64,000 nucleotides of DNA from Pseudoxanthomonas kaohsiungensis (GTDB taxonomy: Bacteria > Pseudomonadota > Gammaproteobacteria > Xanthomonadales > Xanthomonadaceae). Positions within the stretch are counted from its first letter, which is position 1, and every line of letters starts with the position of its first letter. Made by a program: the position numbers and the translations under genes. Under the pieces are notes generated by a model that saw nothing but the letters and a program-made list of their open reading frames with translations, had not been told where the DNA came from and did no database searches. Location of the stretch: positions 186,001 to 250,000 of the forward strand of contig NZ_PDWO01000003.1 in NCBI RefSeq assembly GCF_010211765.1, given 5' to 3'. This document shows positions 1-9,428 of the stretch, one piece after another.

Positions 1-99
1 GTAGCCGGGCAACGCACCAGCCGGCCAGTCGAGCCACACTGGCGCCTGGCCGGTGAGCTGCTGAACATAAGCCTGAAACTGGGCGACAAGCGGCTGCAT
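1..99 (-). CDS. N-terminus of an unrecognised protein, cut by window edge
   Basis: An open frame begins with ATG at 99 and runs leftwards out of the window. The 33 visible residues start MQPLVAQFQAYVQQLTG and continue with PVWLDWPAGALPGY. The pattern of an amphipathic helix followed by a W/P-rich stretch and an LP motif loosely recalls the start of AbiEi-like antitoxin/regulator proteins, but that is memory-based and weak. It does not look like the start of PglZ. It lies 99 bp downstream of the BrxU-like gene, on the same strand, with a perfect inverted repeat in the gap, so it may be a separately regulated cargo gene rather than part of the BREX operon. No good ribosome binding site is visible. 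Confidence 0.35.
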   Translation of the reverse strand, partial: MQPLVAQFQAYVQQLTGQAPVWLDWPAGALPGY

Positions 100-122
100 G
101 GGCGGGAGACTAAAACTAAATT

Positions 123-147
123 ACACTAAATGCAATTCTTTTAGTGT
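123..147. promoter_or_regulatory. Perfect inverted repeat, possible operator
   Basis: ACACTAAA at 123-130 and TTTAGTGT at 140-147 form a perfect 8-bp inverted repeat with a 9-bp centre, in an AT-rich patch between the BrxU-like gene and the gene at 1-99. Extra ACTAAA half-copies lie just to the left. There is no T-run on either side, so an operator is more likely than a terminator. It sits 24 bp upstream of the leftward ATG at 99, where a repressor would act. Confidence 0.35.
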
Positions 148-198
148 CATAAAGTCTATCGGCGCAGCTTCAAACCTGAATACGCCTCGGGTGGCCCC

Positions 199-2022
199 TC
201 AACTCACACCATGAAAGTCGAACAGCCGGACCGCGCGATCAACAAGCTCCGCTGTGCGCTTTTCGATCTGCTCAACGCTCCAGGCATCCGACTTGGCCAA
301 CTCCTCATTGAGCCGCAGGCCATTCCTGTATCCAACCGGCCGGCCCTGCCTGTCCGTACGATCGCGTTTTTCAGCAAAGCTCTTGTTGCCCAGAGTGCTG
401 TTGAAACCCGAAATGGTCAGGTTGCCCAACCTGTGCACATGCACCTGTTGCAACCCCTTCGCTTTCGTCATGTCGCCGCCTGCAATCATGTCCACCCATG
501 CCTCGGGGATGTTCTCGCCCTGGGGAAAGATGTGTTCAATGGTCCAGACGAACTGCTTGTTCTCGAACCGCCACAGGTCCACCCAGGTTTCCCGGGTCAT
601 ACCTTGTTCCGCCAGTGCGCACAGCACGAAACGCGCAACGCCAGCATTCTCCTCGTAGATGGCACCTTCCAGCTTGCCGCGGAACACGTCGTCGGACGCA
701 GACACCGCAAGCAACGTATCGCGAATCGTGATCACGACCTCATCACCGGCCTTGTCAGAAAGCCTGTCAACAATCGACATGAAAAGTCGTGTCAGATCAC
801 GGGTAGGCGGCGTATCGGTCAGGTTGCGACGAACGAAGAAGCACACAAGCAACCGCACGACGGCACTCAACTGCGTTGAATCCAGTCCCAGTGTCTGGCG
901 CTGCATCAGCAGGTACAGCATCAACAGGTGGGAGGGCGCGCCCTGGATACGATCCAGATCCTGCAACGGCTTGTCCAGGGCAGCCCAGGTCGGATCCTCA
1001 TTGCGCCCCAGCATCAACGCATACAAGCGCCCGGCCTCACGAATGTCCTTGAGGTGCTGCTCGGCATTCTCGTTGATCAACTTCTCATAGATCTGGATCA
1101 AGTTGGAGCGCTTAGCCTCCGGACCCAGAGGATCCTTGCGCTTGTCCTCTTCCTTGCGGAATGGCGCATTCAGCCGATCCTTGAACGCGTTGTAGTAATG
1201 TCGGAAAAAGCGTTCCTGGACGGCATAATCATCGCCAAGATCTTCGAGCAATTTCTTCCAAATATCGAAGTAGCGGTCCACCTTGCCGGGTTCATCGATC
1301 TCCAGCCTTGCCAGCAACTTGTTCTTGATCAGATCGATGGCTGTCAGCGGAACGCCGCGATTGTTCAGCGACTCGAACAAGGTGTAGGCATCCGCATGGC
1401 TGGCGACCTCAATCTTCACTAGGCTGGCCTGACTCACCTTCTCAAGGAAAGTCATGATCGGCGCGATCCGGTCCTCATGGCCGTCAAGCATCGCCCTGAT
1501 GCGGGACTGAAAGTACCGGTATGCCTTGAATATCTTCCGATTGCCGGCATAAGACGGCGTGTCGACGTGACCAATGACGCCCGCCTCTGCCAACACAGCG
1601 CGGTAATCGTCCAGATTCCTGTTCTGGATCTGCGGGATCACCCGAAGCTCGTCATCGCCCTTTTTCAGCACCAGCTTGCGCTTGAGGTTGATCAGCTCCA
1701 CACGCTGGTCGTCATCCAGATCCTTATCCTGCACTCTCAGCGCCTGGTACAGCGCAGCAAACAACAGCGACAGCGTGGTCAGGCGCTGCTGGCCGTCGAC
1801 CACTTCCAGACGCTGGATCGCCAGGGTGTCGGTGGTGTGGTTGATGCAGATGATCGAACCCAGGAAGTAACCGGGATCGTTGTCCAACAGGTCGTCAAAC
1901 AAGGACTCCCACGCTTTCGAGCCCCAGGTGTACTCGCGTTGGTAGCGCGGAATGGCGTAGACCACCCGTGCCTCGATGTCGAACAACTGGGAGATCGGAA
2001 AGTTCTTGACGTCCTTGATCAT
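199..2022 (-). CDS. DUF262/DUF1524 nuclease, GmrSD/BrxU-like
   Basis: This 607-residue protein has the two-domain architecture of fused GmrSD-type, modification-dependent (Type IV) restriction enzymes. The N-terminal DUF262 NTPase-like domain carries the signature DGQQRLTT (residues 76-83). The C-terminal DUF1524 His-Me-finger-like nuclease domain shows EHIFPQ followed by HRLGNLT and a GNKSFAEKRD stretch. Length and layout match BrxU, the GmrSD homologue known from some BREX loci, which cuts DNA with modified cytosines. Its ATG overlaps the pglX stop as ATGA, so the two genes are translationally coupled. A hand-counted 60-bp line (1201-1260) is 47% GC, much lower than pglX outside its own AT-rich patch, which suggests a cargo gene acquired separately. 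The family call is firm; the BrxU role is inference. Confidence 0.8.
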   Translation of the reverse strand: MIKDVKNFPISQLFDIEARVVYAIPRYQREYTWGSKAWESLFDDLLDNDPGYFLGSIICINHTTDTLAIQRLEVVDGQQRLTTLSLLFAALYQALRVQDKDLDDDQRVELINLKRKLVLKKGDDELRVIPQIQNRNLDDYRAVLAEAGVIGHVDTPSYAGNRKIFKAYRYFQSRIRAMLDGHEDRIAPIMTFLEKVSQASLVKIEVASHADAYTLFESLNNRGVPLTAIDLIKNKLLARLEIDEPGKVDRYFDIWKKLLEDLGDDYAVQERFFRHYYNAFKDRLNAPFRKEEDKRKDPLGPEAKRSNLIQIYEKLINENAEQHLKDIREAGRLYALMLGRNEDPTWAALDKPLQDLDRIQGAPSHLLMLYLLMQRQTLGLDSTQLSAVVRLLVCFFVRRNLTDTPPTRDLTRLFMSIVDRLSDKAGDEVVITIRDTLLAVSASDDVFRGKLEGAIYEENAGVARFVLCALAEQGMTRETWVDLWRFENKQFVWTIEHIFPQGENIPEAWVDMIAGGDMTKAKGLQQVHVHRLGNLTISGFNSTLGNKSFAEKRDRTDRQGRPVGYRNGLRLNEELAKSDAWSVEQIEKRTAELVDRAVRLFDFHGVS

Positions 2023-5000
2023 TTCTTGCGCTCCCGCGCTTTCTGCTTCTCGGCCAGGCTGAGGTGGTGGTCATTGATGCGGTCGCCTTGCTTGCCGCCG
2101 TACTGCGGGCCGAGGTGGTACCAGGGGGCGGATTCGACGTCCTTGCCGCGGTCCTTGTCCCACTTCAGCTTGGGGCGCTCGCGCAGGACGCCGGCGCCCT
2201 TCTTGCCGACATCGGGCACGGACAGGAAGGGGCGGATGTTGAGGCGCACGCCGTCGTTGAGGTCGGGGTCCCAGCCGATGGGCTGCTGGTCGAGGGGCTT
2301 CCAGCGCACGAAGATGTCGTAAGGCTGCTCGCCTTTGAGGATCAGCTCCAGCTTCTGCTTCAGGGCCTGGGCGGCGTCGAGCTTTTCCTGCGCGCCTTCT
2401 ACGCCAGCCGCAGCGTCCTGGGTCTGGCGGCTGATCCAGTTGCCCAGATACGTGTAGATCAGGGCTTCCAGGGTCTTGGTGTCCAGGCGGTGATAGTTCA
2501 CCAGCACGGCGAAACCGTCGCGCAGGCCGTCCCAGATGTGCCAGATGAAGGGGCGCTGGTGGAACAGCTCGCAATGCTGGGCGAAGAACTTGTCGCGCAG
2601 CCAGCTCTCCAGCGTCTTGCCGGCATAGTCGGCGCTGGCCAGCAGCTGCGTCAGCACGCTGTTGTTCCAGCTCTCGCCATAGGCGGCGGCCAGCAGGTTC
2701 AGCAGGCGATCGGCGGCGGCCTTCTCGCCGCCCACGGGCGGGATACAGACGATGCCGTCGGTGTCGGCGTGCGACAGCAGCGTCTGGCTTTGCGCGACCA
2801 GGGCGCGAGCCTCGTCGGCCAGCTCCATGTCCGCATCGGTTTCCGCCGGCCAGCGGTGGCCGAGCAGGCGGGCGACGGCGATCTGCAGCACGCTGGCCTC
2901 GATGCGCTGCGGGCCGGGTGCGGTCCACTTGGCGTCCTCCTCGTCCCAGACCACTGAGCCGCAGGGGTGCCCGTGGAAGATCCATTGGGTGGGATCGTCG
3001 GAGTACGGCTTCGGCAGGCCGTTGGGATAGCGCTCGGCGGCCACCTGTTGCCAGCGCTCCAGATCAAACGGCACCTTGACCAAGGTGGCGTTGGTGACGT
3101 TCAGCTTCTGATCAATTCGGCGGACGGCTTCGTTGTACTCGGGGGAGGAGCAGAAGCACCAGATGGCGGGGAGATGCCCTTTTACATCTGCCGTGATAAC
3201 AGCTGTGTTGTTGTCAAAAGCCATACCCGTGTAGAGCGTGACTGGCAAGGCTCGCATTGCACTCACAACTATGCCTTTGCGCAGCCATGCATGGGTTTCA
3301 AGGTTTGTAGCGCCCCTCAACTCCCTAATAGCACCGGTGCCATTGCACCAACGTAAGTAAGTTTCTTTACCCCCAAAATGCTTTGAATCAGTAACCGTTC
3401 CACAGTAATCGATCCAAGTTCCGTTCTTTGCACTGAGCTCCCAGAAGCTGACAGTCATCCTTGGCCGGTCGCCACACACCAAGCCATGGTGACTATGCGA
3501 AATTGCGTTCAATAAGGTACCAGTTGCCTCGCCGTTCAACGCCACCCTTGCATCGGGATTTTTCGCCTGCGCCTTCTGGCTTACCGCCACCAACTCGCCT
3601 TCACGCAGCAGCACCGCCTTCTCCTGCGCAACCTTGGGCGCACTCGCATCCACACCGCACATGAGGAATTCGTCCGCCGCCGGGGTGCGGGTCTGGGTCA
3701 GCAGGATGATGAACGCGCCCGCCGCCTGCGAGCTTTCAAAGCCGCCCTCGCCCAGCCGCGCCAGCAGGTTCCATTGCACCCGTTTGAGCAAGGACTCGCG
3801 CTGCTTCTTGTAGCTGGTCAGGAACAGCCAGTTCTGCGGCATCACGATCTGCACCACGCCGCCGTCACCGCACAGTTCCAGGCAGCGCTCCAGAAACACG
3901 TTGGCCAGATCGTTCTTCGCCGCCGGGTAATGGCGTTCGCAGTAATCCCTGAGCACTTCATCCTGCTTGCCACGGGCCAGATACGGAACGTTGGTGATGA
4001 CCAGCTGGTAACGCGCCTCCAGCAGCCGCGCCGCCTCCAGCAGGCCCAGCGCGCTGAGTGCGGATTCGCGCCGGACCTCGCCGTCCTCGCCGACTTCCTG
4101 TTTCAGCGCCGTTAGCAGCAAGGGCTCCAGCAGCGCGTAATCGGCGCTATATAGATCGCCCTTCTGGCGGCTGGGCGAAAGCAGGCTGCCCAGCAGCGGC
4201 GCCTGCGCAAACTGTTGATGCAGCCGTGCCAGACCTTCGCGCAACTGCCCGGCATTGACCGCACCCTCGGGCACCAGCGCCTGCCAGTCCTCCACCTTCG
4301 CGGCCACCTTCAGACCACAGCAGGCAATACGCGGGTTGGGGATGGGGCGCACGCCCAGCGCATGGCCGCGTTCGTCCGGATAACGCCAGGCTTCCAGCGC
4401 CAGCGCGAACACCGCAATCTCCACGCAGCGGGCGTCCAGCTCCAGTCCGTGCAAATTCTCCGCCAGCACCCGCTCCACGGCATCGTGCGCGCTCAGCCCC
4501 TCGGCCGCCATGCGCATCGGCACCAGCATCAGGAAGGCGGCAACCAGGAAATGGCCCGAGCCACAGCAGGGGTCGAGCAGCTTGAACTCGGCCAGCGAGT
4601 CTGCCCAGCCGTCGAACGTTCCTGCCGCAGGGGTGCCGTCTTCCAGCGTGCGCAGGTAGTCCAAGCTCACCGGGCACGGCGTGTCCGGATGGCGCGTGTT
4701 CCACCACGCGCCCAGCGAGTTATGCAGCAGGAAGGCCACCATGTACGGCTCGGTGAACAACTGGGTGACGGCGGGCAGCTCATCGGCACCGATCTTCACT
4801 TCGGACTTGTTGATGGCGTCCTTGTTGTCGGCCTGCCAGAACTGGTAGACCCAGCCCAGACTGTCGGAAGCAGTGAACACTTCCGGCGGCAGGTCGGCCA
4901 GCAACTTTTCCAGCGGAATCTGCACATCCGCGGGCAAGATAAGTTCGAATACCGGCGAGCCGGACTTGAAGATCTGCGGCAGCATGCGCTCGGCCAGCCG

Positions 5001-5393
5001 CCCGGCCAGCTCCCAGCCGTTGCGTGCGCCTTCGTCCGGCGCCAGTTCCTCGCACTCCTCCAGGGTGACGGCTACGCCGTCGAACATCAGCAGCCCGTTC
5101 TCGGCCAGGAAGCGCGCAAACAGCATGCGGTGCCAGTGCTGGTAGGCCACTTCCTGCACCAGACGGGCGATGGTCTGCACCTTGCCGCCATTGAGCTGGT
5201 CACCGAGCTGGCGGCCATGCGCGCGCAGGCGCCGGCGCAGGGCACGCTGTGGCTCCTGCAGGTGCGCCGGCGGATTGGCCTCGCCCACACCCAGTTCGCC
5301 CAACACGGCGCGGGCGCCGTCCTCAGCGAGGCGCCGTGCCTGCTTGACGGTCGATTCCAGACGGTTACGCAGGCTGCGTTCCAAGGGATCCAT
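2019..5393 (-). CDS. pglX: BREX adenine-specific DNA methyltransferase PglX
   Basis: This is a 1124-residue class I SAM-dependent DNA methyltransferase. PglX methylates adenine in the BREX recognition motif, marking host DNA so that the defence system spares it. The SAM-binding motif LLDPCCGSGHFL is near residue 273. The catalytic motif near residue 466 reads TNVPYL, with NVPY in place of the usual NPPY. The region after it should hold the target-recognition part, and DNA at about 3165-3540 is strikingly AT-rich compared with the rest of the gene. It follows brxC by 12 bp with an AGGGAGAG ribosome binding site and overlaps the BrxU-like gene by 4 bp. Position after brxC and size support PglX over a stand-alone Type IIG enzyme. 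Confidence 0.88.
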   Translation of the reverse strand: MDPLERSLRNRLESTVKQARRLAEDGARAVLGELGVGEANPPAHLQEPQRALRRRLRAHGRQLGDQLNGGKVQTIARLVQEVAYQHWHRMLFARFLAENGLLMFDGVAVTLEECEELAPDEGARNGWELAGRLAERMLPQIFKSGSPVFELILPADVQIPLEKLLADLPPEVFTASDSLGWVYQFWQADNKDAINKSEVKIGADELPAVTQLFTEPYMVAFLLHNSLGAWWNTRHPDTPCPVSLDYLRTLEDGTPAAGTFDGWADSLAEFKLLDPCCGSGHFLVAAFLMLVPMRMAAEGLSAHDAVERVLAENLHGLELDARCVEIAVFALALEAWRYPDERGHALGVRPIPNPRIACCGLKVAAKVEDWQALVPEGAVNAGQLREGLARLHQQFAQAPLLGSLLSPSRQKGDLYSADYALLEPLLLTALKQEVGEDGEVRRESALSALGLLEAARLLEARYQLVITNVPYLARGKQDEVLRDYCERHYPAAKNDLANVFLERCLELCGDGGVVQIVMPQNWLFLTSYKKQRESLLKRVQWNLLARLGEGGFESSQAAGAFIILLTQTRTPAADEFLMCGVDASAPKVAQEKAVLLREGELVAVSQKAQAKNPDARVALNGEATGTLLNAISHSHHGLVCGDRPRMTVSFWELSAKNGTWIDYCGTVTDSKHFGGKETYLRWCNGTGAIRELRGATNLETHAWLRKGIVVSAMRALPVTLYTGMAFDNNTAVITADVKGHLPAIWCFCSSPEYNEAVRRIDQKLNVTNATLVKVPFDLERWQQVAAERYPNGLPKPYSDDPTQWIFHGHPCGSVVWDEEDAKWTAPGPQRIEASVLQIAVARLLGHRWPAETDADMELADEARALVAQSQTLLSHADTDGIVCIPPVGGEKAAADRLLNLLAAAYGESWNNSVLTQLLASADYAGKTLESWLRDKFFAQHCELFHQRPFIWHIWDGLRDGFAVLVNYHRLDTKTLEALIYTYLGNWISRQTQDAAAGVEGAQEKLDAAQALKQKLELILKGEQPYDIFVRWKPLDQQPIGWDPDLNDGVRLNIRPFLSVPDVGKKGAGVLRERPKLKWDKDRGKDVESAPWYHLGPQYGGKQGDRINDHHLSLAEKQKARERKK

Positions 5394-5405
5394 GTCGTGC
5401 TCTCC

Positions 5406-8400
5406 CTATCGCGGCCGCACGGGGCCGTTGGCCAGCGCGGACTTGAGTGCTGCGGCGGCCTCGGCCGCCCAGGCGTCCACCTCGTCGGCATTCTGCAAGG
5501 TGCGCTGCGGCAGCGGGACGAACTGCACCTTGGGCTCGCACAGCAGCGCCGCCTCCTCCGCCACCTGGGCAAAGCGGCCGGGCAAGGCGGCGATGCGGTC
5601 GGCCAGGCCGGGCAGTGGGTGTGCCTGCAAGCTGGCCAGTACGTCCTCGGTGGTCTGCACATTGATGGCAGGCGTGTCCGCGAGCGTCAGCTTCTGCGCG
5701 GCCAGCAAGGCGTTGCGCTGCTCGGGCTCCAGTTTGGCCCAGTTGGGGTCGGCATCCAGCCCGTTCATGCCGGCACCATGCCGTTCCGCATAGTCCGCCG
5801 CGTGTCGGTTGAGCTGTTCACGCAGGGCCTGGGTCAGCTCGTTGGCGAGACCGGGCACCGGATCAGGCTCGGCCAGCAGCTGCCGGCTGGCTTCGATGGC
5901 CGCCACCTGGGCACGGATGGCCTCGGTCGCGTCCAGCGGTTCGGCGTGTCTGGTAAGCTGCTTCAGGTTGAGCCATGCGGGCCAACGCGACTCGATGCGG
6001 GCGGACTGGTCCTTCCACTGCTCGATCAGTTCCGCCAGCGTGTCGCGCTGGTTGTGCAACGCCTGCAGCTGTTCGTTGCCGACGCTGCGGCGCAGGTCGT
6101 CGATCACGCTTACATCCGGTGAGGCCGGCTTGGGTGCCTCGCCGCCGACCCGTTCGGACAGGACGCGCAGCTTTTCCAGGAACCCTGCCACCGAAGCGAG
6201 TTCTTCATTGGGCCTGGCGTTCACTTCAAGCAGCTGCAACAACTTGCGGATCTGGATGCGCTGCGTCGCGGTGATGGTGGTGGCCTCGACCCGGAAGCCG
6301 GTCTTGCCGATGGCCTTGCGTTCCAGCGTCTTGAACTCGACCGGCTGGCCGCGTTCGTCCTGGGCGCGCAGGGCGCCAGCCACCAGCAGGGCGAACAGCG
6401 CACCGTCCACGGCATCGCCGGACCAGCCATAGGGCGCACCTTCAAAGCGGGCACGGACTTCGGCGCCGGTCTTGCCGCCGGCAATGAAGCCCAGCACGGC
6501 CTTGCAGACCGGGTTCTTGTCGGCCTCGCCGTCCTCGCCGACGGCCTTCAGCGCATCCGGCGCGCCCTTGCGGGCGTTGTCGAATACCTTGCTCCAGCCA
6601 GCGTTGTCGGCCAGGCCGAACTGCGGATACAGGCGCAGCAGGGCGCTGTCGGCGGCTTCGCGCAGCATCGCCGCAAGGTCGCTGCCCACCACCTCGGTGC
6701 CGCCACCCTGGTAGACCCGCGCGTCATTGAAGCAGTCGCGCAGGATCGCCTGGATGCGGTTCTCGGCATTGCGCAGGGTGGTCTGCATCGCCTCGAAGGC
6801 TTCGCGCGTATCGGCGGCGGCACTGGCACCCGGCGTGCCACGCTCGTCGATGGTGTTGCGCGCGGCCTTGTACTCCATCAACTGGTTGCGCAGGTCGTCG
6901 CCATGGCGCTTGGGCAGGTACAGGAAAACCGTGGGCGAGGCACTGCCTGCCTGTCGCGCCTCGGCCTTGACGGTGTTCTCATCGGTGCTCCAACCATCAC
7001 GCACCCAGACGTAGATGCGCTGGTCGGCATCCTTGGGCAGCTCGGCATCGAACAGCGGGCTGACCTCGCGCGAAACCTTCGCTGCGCCCTGGGTCAGCGA
7101 CAGGCGGCCGACCGTGTCCGCGAACATCTTGCGGATGCGGGTATCGCGCTCATGCTCCAGCGTATGCGCCTGACTGGCCAGGTTGGCGCGCTGGTTCATG
7201 AAGCTGTCGTTCCAGGCGGCGCTTTCCTCGGTCTGGATGCGGTATTCGGCATCGACCCTGATCAGCAGCTCGCAGGCATCGAGCACCGCGGGCAGGCGAC
7301 TGCGCAGGGCGCTGGAACCAGCGGGAAGGTCCACCACCAGCAGGTCGGCCAGACTGTCTACGGTGGCGCGGACCCCCAGCTCAGTATTGGCCGCAGCCAC
7401 CTTGTTGATCAGGAACACCAGGGCGCAGGCACGGGCCATCAGCTGCTGCTCTTCATTGCCGCGCATCCAGGCACTGGTCTTCTCGTAAACCTTGCGCGGC
7501 AGCTGGCGCATCTGCAGCAGGTTCTCGGCGCTGTCGAAGAACACGAAGTCGGCCGGCACCACCGAGCCCAGCGGCTCGTCCAGGTTGGTCTGGATAACCT
7601 TGTGCACCACCGACAGCTGGTTGCGCAGCTGCGCGGCGGTGCCGGTCTGGTCGAGCACCTTGAGCGCTGCCTCCCAGAAGCGGCGGCGCACGGGTAGCAG
7701 CGGGTAGTCCTGCGGGAAGACGGCCTGGTCTTCCGGCCGGTGGGCGATGGTGGTGCCCTGCAGGTGGCGCGAGATCTCGCCCAGGTTGCGGCCCATGGTG
7801 TCGGCAATCGTCGGAATGGTCTCCGGCTTCTTGGCCAGGATGACCTTGCGGATTACCGCTTCCACATCGGCATCGGACAGCTCGACGAGAACGGTGAAGC
7901 GGCCCTGCAGGCGAGCCAGGTTGGCGGTGCCGGTCACGGCGGTCTGGCCGGTGCCCACGAACAGCAGCTTGCCGCCGATGTTTTTGCTGCAGGCCTCGAC
8001 GGTTTCCTGCACATCCATTGAGCGCTGCGGATCGCTGCCGATGTACTGCTGCACCTCGTCGAGCACCACCAGGGTCAGCGGGAACTTGCCATCCCGGGTG
8101 AGCGACTGACGGATGGTCTTGATCATGTCGTCGCTGGAAACGTCGCTCACGGCCGGGAACATCTGCGTGAGCGTTTCGACACAGGCATTTCGGGAGGCGA
8201 AGCGGTCGGGCCAGACGGCGATCAGCGCATCGGCGATGCCATCGGCCACGTAGAAGTTGTCCAACTCTTCCTGCCAGTCATAGCCGGCGGCTTCGACCGC
8301 ATCGCGCACTTCCTGCAGCCGCCCTTCCTTCATCAGCCACATGACGAAGCGGGCCACCGGGTAGCCTTCCGGGAGACCGGCCGACTTGAAGATGATGCGC

Positions 8401-8852
8401 AGCAGGGCCAGGCGCACGCTGCCGGTGGCGCCTGCACCGAGCGTGCCCGAGGCTGCATGCAGACCGCCATGGCGCTTGCCTTGCGCACTCAGTTCCTTGA
8501 GCGGGTCGGCCACCGAAGCGGGCAGGTCGGCAATCCCGCGGGGCGTGGCGCCGTCGGGGAACGGGGCGTCCTGCCACAGGGCACGCATCATCTTGACCAG
8601 GTGCGATTTACCCGAACCGAAGAACCCGCTGATCCACACGCCGGGCTGTTGCGGCTGGTCGATGTTGCGCAGGAACGTGTCCAGGATATGGGCCAGTCCC
8701 TTCTCGTACTGACCGTCGCAGACGAAGGTCTCCAGCTCATAGCGCAGAACGGCCAGCGCTTCCGCCGAGGCATCATCGTTGACACTGGCCACACCCTGGT
8801 TGACCAGCTTCCGCTCGGCCGGGTCCTTGAGATAGATGTCGCGATTGAGCAT
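5406..8852 (-). CDS. brxC: BREX P-loop ATPase BrxC
   Basis: This 1148-residue AAA-type ATPase is the large BREX core component of the BrxC/PglY family. A Walker A motif, GFFGSGKS, lies at residues 76-83, after the N-terminal stretch MLNRDIYLKDPAERKLVN that is typical of BrxC. A Walker B-like TLVVLDEVQQY follows near residue 265. The C-terminal half is helical and charged, as in the family. It starts 27 bp after brxB with a GGGGGAG ribosome binding site and is followed by pglX after 12 bp, so the genes form one operon. No frameshift or missing motif is seen. The role in sensing or blocking phage DNA replication is family knowledge. Confidence 0.92.
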   Translation of the reverse strand: MLNRDIYLKDPAERKLVNQGVASVNDDASAEALAVLRYELETFVCDGQYEKGLAHILDTFLRNIDQPQQPGVWISGFFGSGKSHLVKMMRALWQDAPFPDGATPRGIADLPASVADPLKELSAQGKRHGGLHAASGTLGAGATGSVRLALLRIIFKSAGLPEGYPVARFVMWLMKEGRLQEVRDAVEAAGYDWQEELDNFYVADGIADALIAVWPDRFASRNACVETLTQMFPAVSDVSSDDMIKTIRQSLTRDGKFPLTLVVLDEVQQYIGSDPQRSMDVQETVEACSKNIGGKLLFVGTGQTAVTGTANLARLQGRFTVLVELSDADVEAVIRKVILAKKPETIPTIADTMGRNLGEISRHLQGTTIAHRPEDQAVFPQDYPLLPVRRRFWEAALKVLDQTGTAAQLRNQLSVVHKVIQTNLDEPLGSVVPADFVFFDSAENLLQMRQLPRKVYEKTSAWMRGNEEQQLMARACALVFLINKVAAANTELGVRATVDSLADLLVVDLPAGSSALRSRLPAVLDACELLIRVDAEYRIQTEESAAWNDSFMNQRANLASQAHTLEHERDTRIRKMFADTVGRLSLTQGAAKVSREVSPLFDAELPKDADQRIYVWVRDGWSTDENTVKAEARQAGSASPTVFLYLPKRHGDDLRNQLMEYKAARNTIDERGTPGASAAADTREAFEAMQTTLRNAENRIQAILRDCFNDARVYQGGGTEVVGSDLAAMLREAADSALLRLYPQFGLADNAGWSKVFDNARKGAPDALKAVGEDGEADKNPVCKAVLGFIAGGKTGAEVRARFEGAPYGWSGDAVDGALFALLVAGALRAQDERGQPVEFKTLERKAIGKTGFRVEATTITATQRIQIRKLLQLLEVNARPNEELASVAGFLEKLRVLSERVGGEAPKPASPDVSVIDDLRRSVGNEQLQALHNQRDTLAELIEQWKDQSARIESRWPAWLNLKQLTRHAEPLDATEAIRAQVAAIEASRQLLAEPDPVPGLANELTQALREQLNRHAADYAERHGAGMNGLDADPNWAKLEPEQRNALLAAQKLTLADTPAINVQTTEDVLASLQAHPLPGLADRIAALPGRFAQVAEEAALLCEPKVQFVPLPQRTLQNADEVDAWAAEAAAALKSALANGPVRPR

Positions 8853-8879
8853 GACTCCCCCTGAGTAATGCGAGGTCGA

Positions 8880-9428
8880 TCAGGATTGATCCGCCGTGAT
8901 GGGTACGGCGAGGTAGTTCCAGCCGTCGTACCCGTCCAGCAGGCGATAGTTGTTGTTCTCGAAGCTGCCCGGGAAGAACACGAGCAGGCGGCCACGGACA
9001 TGCGGCGCAAACGCGTCGACCACATCCTTGACCTTGCACAGGCCGAATACCGATCCCACCCCGCTCACTGCCACCACGCTGTTGCCGTCAGCGCCGGTCT
9101 CTTCAACGAATGCCGCGAACCGCTGGGCAAGGAAGTCCAGGTACTTGGGCAGCAGGGTGCCCAGCAGCTCGGGCTTCTCGAAGTATTTGGGCGCATAGCG
9201 CTGGGAACCCAGCCATTGGGCAAACGTATCGGTCAGGTCGAATTGCTGCCAGGCATGTCCTGCGGCACGGGTGGCCAGCTCGAACTCCTCGACCTTCGCC
9301 CTCAGCGACCTCTCCTCGGCAGGGTCATACACGCAGAAGACCACACGCTGCGCAGCAGCCACGTCGTCCCGCCAGGGCGTGCGGATGAAGCGCTCCCAGG
9401 ATTGCAGCAGGCGCTTAAGCTTGCTCAC
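8880..9428 (-). CDS. brxB: BREX protein BrxB (DUF1788)
   Basis: This 182-residue protein matches the DUF1788/BrxB family in size, in position between a brxA-like gene and brxC, and in sequence features: an N-terminal LLQSWERFIRTPW, a central GVGSVFGLCKV and a C-terminal LLVFFPG followed by NNNYRLLDGYDGWNY. The FPG-NNYRLLDG-WNY block is characteristic of BrxB proteins. The start is GTG, inside the 3' end of the upstream gene (14-bp overlap). BrxB is a core BREX component needed for defence; its biochemical activity is not established. Confidence 0.9.
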   Translation of the reverse strand: MSKLKRLLQSWERFIRTPWRDDVAAAQRVVFCVYDPAEERSLRAKVEEFELATRAAGHAWQQFDLTDTFAQWLGSQRYAPKYFEKPELLGTLLPKYLDFLAQRFAAFVEETGADGNSVVAVSGVGSVFGLCKVKDVVDAFAPHVRGRLLVFFPGSFENNNYRLLDGYDGWNYLAVPITADQS

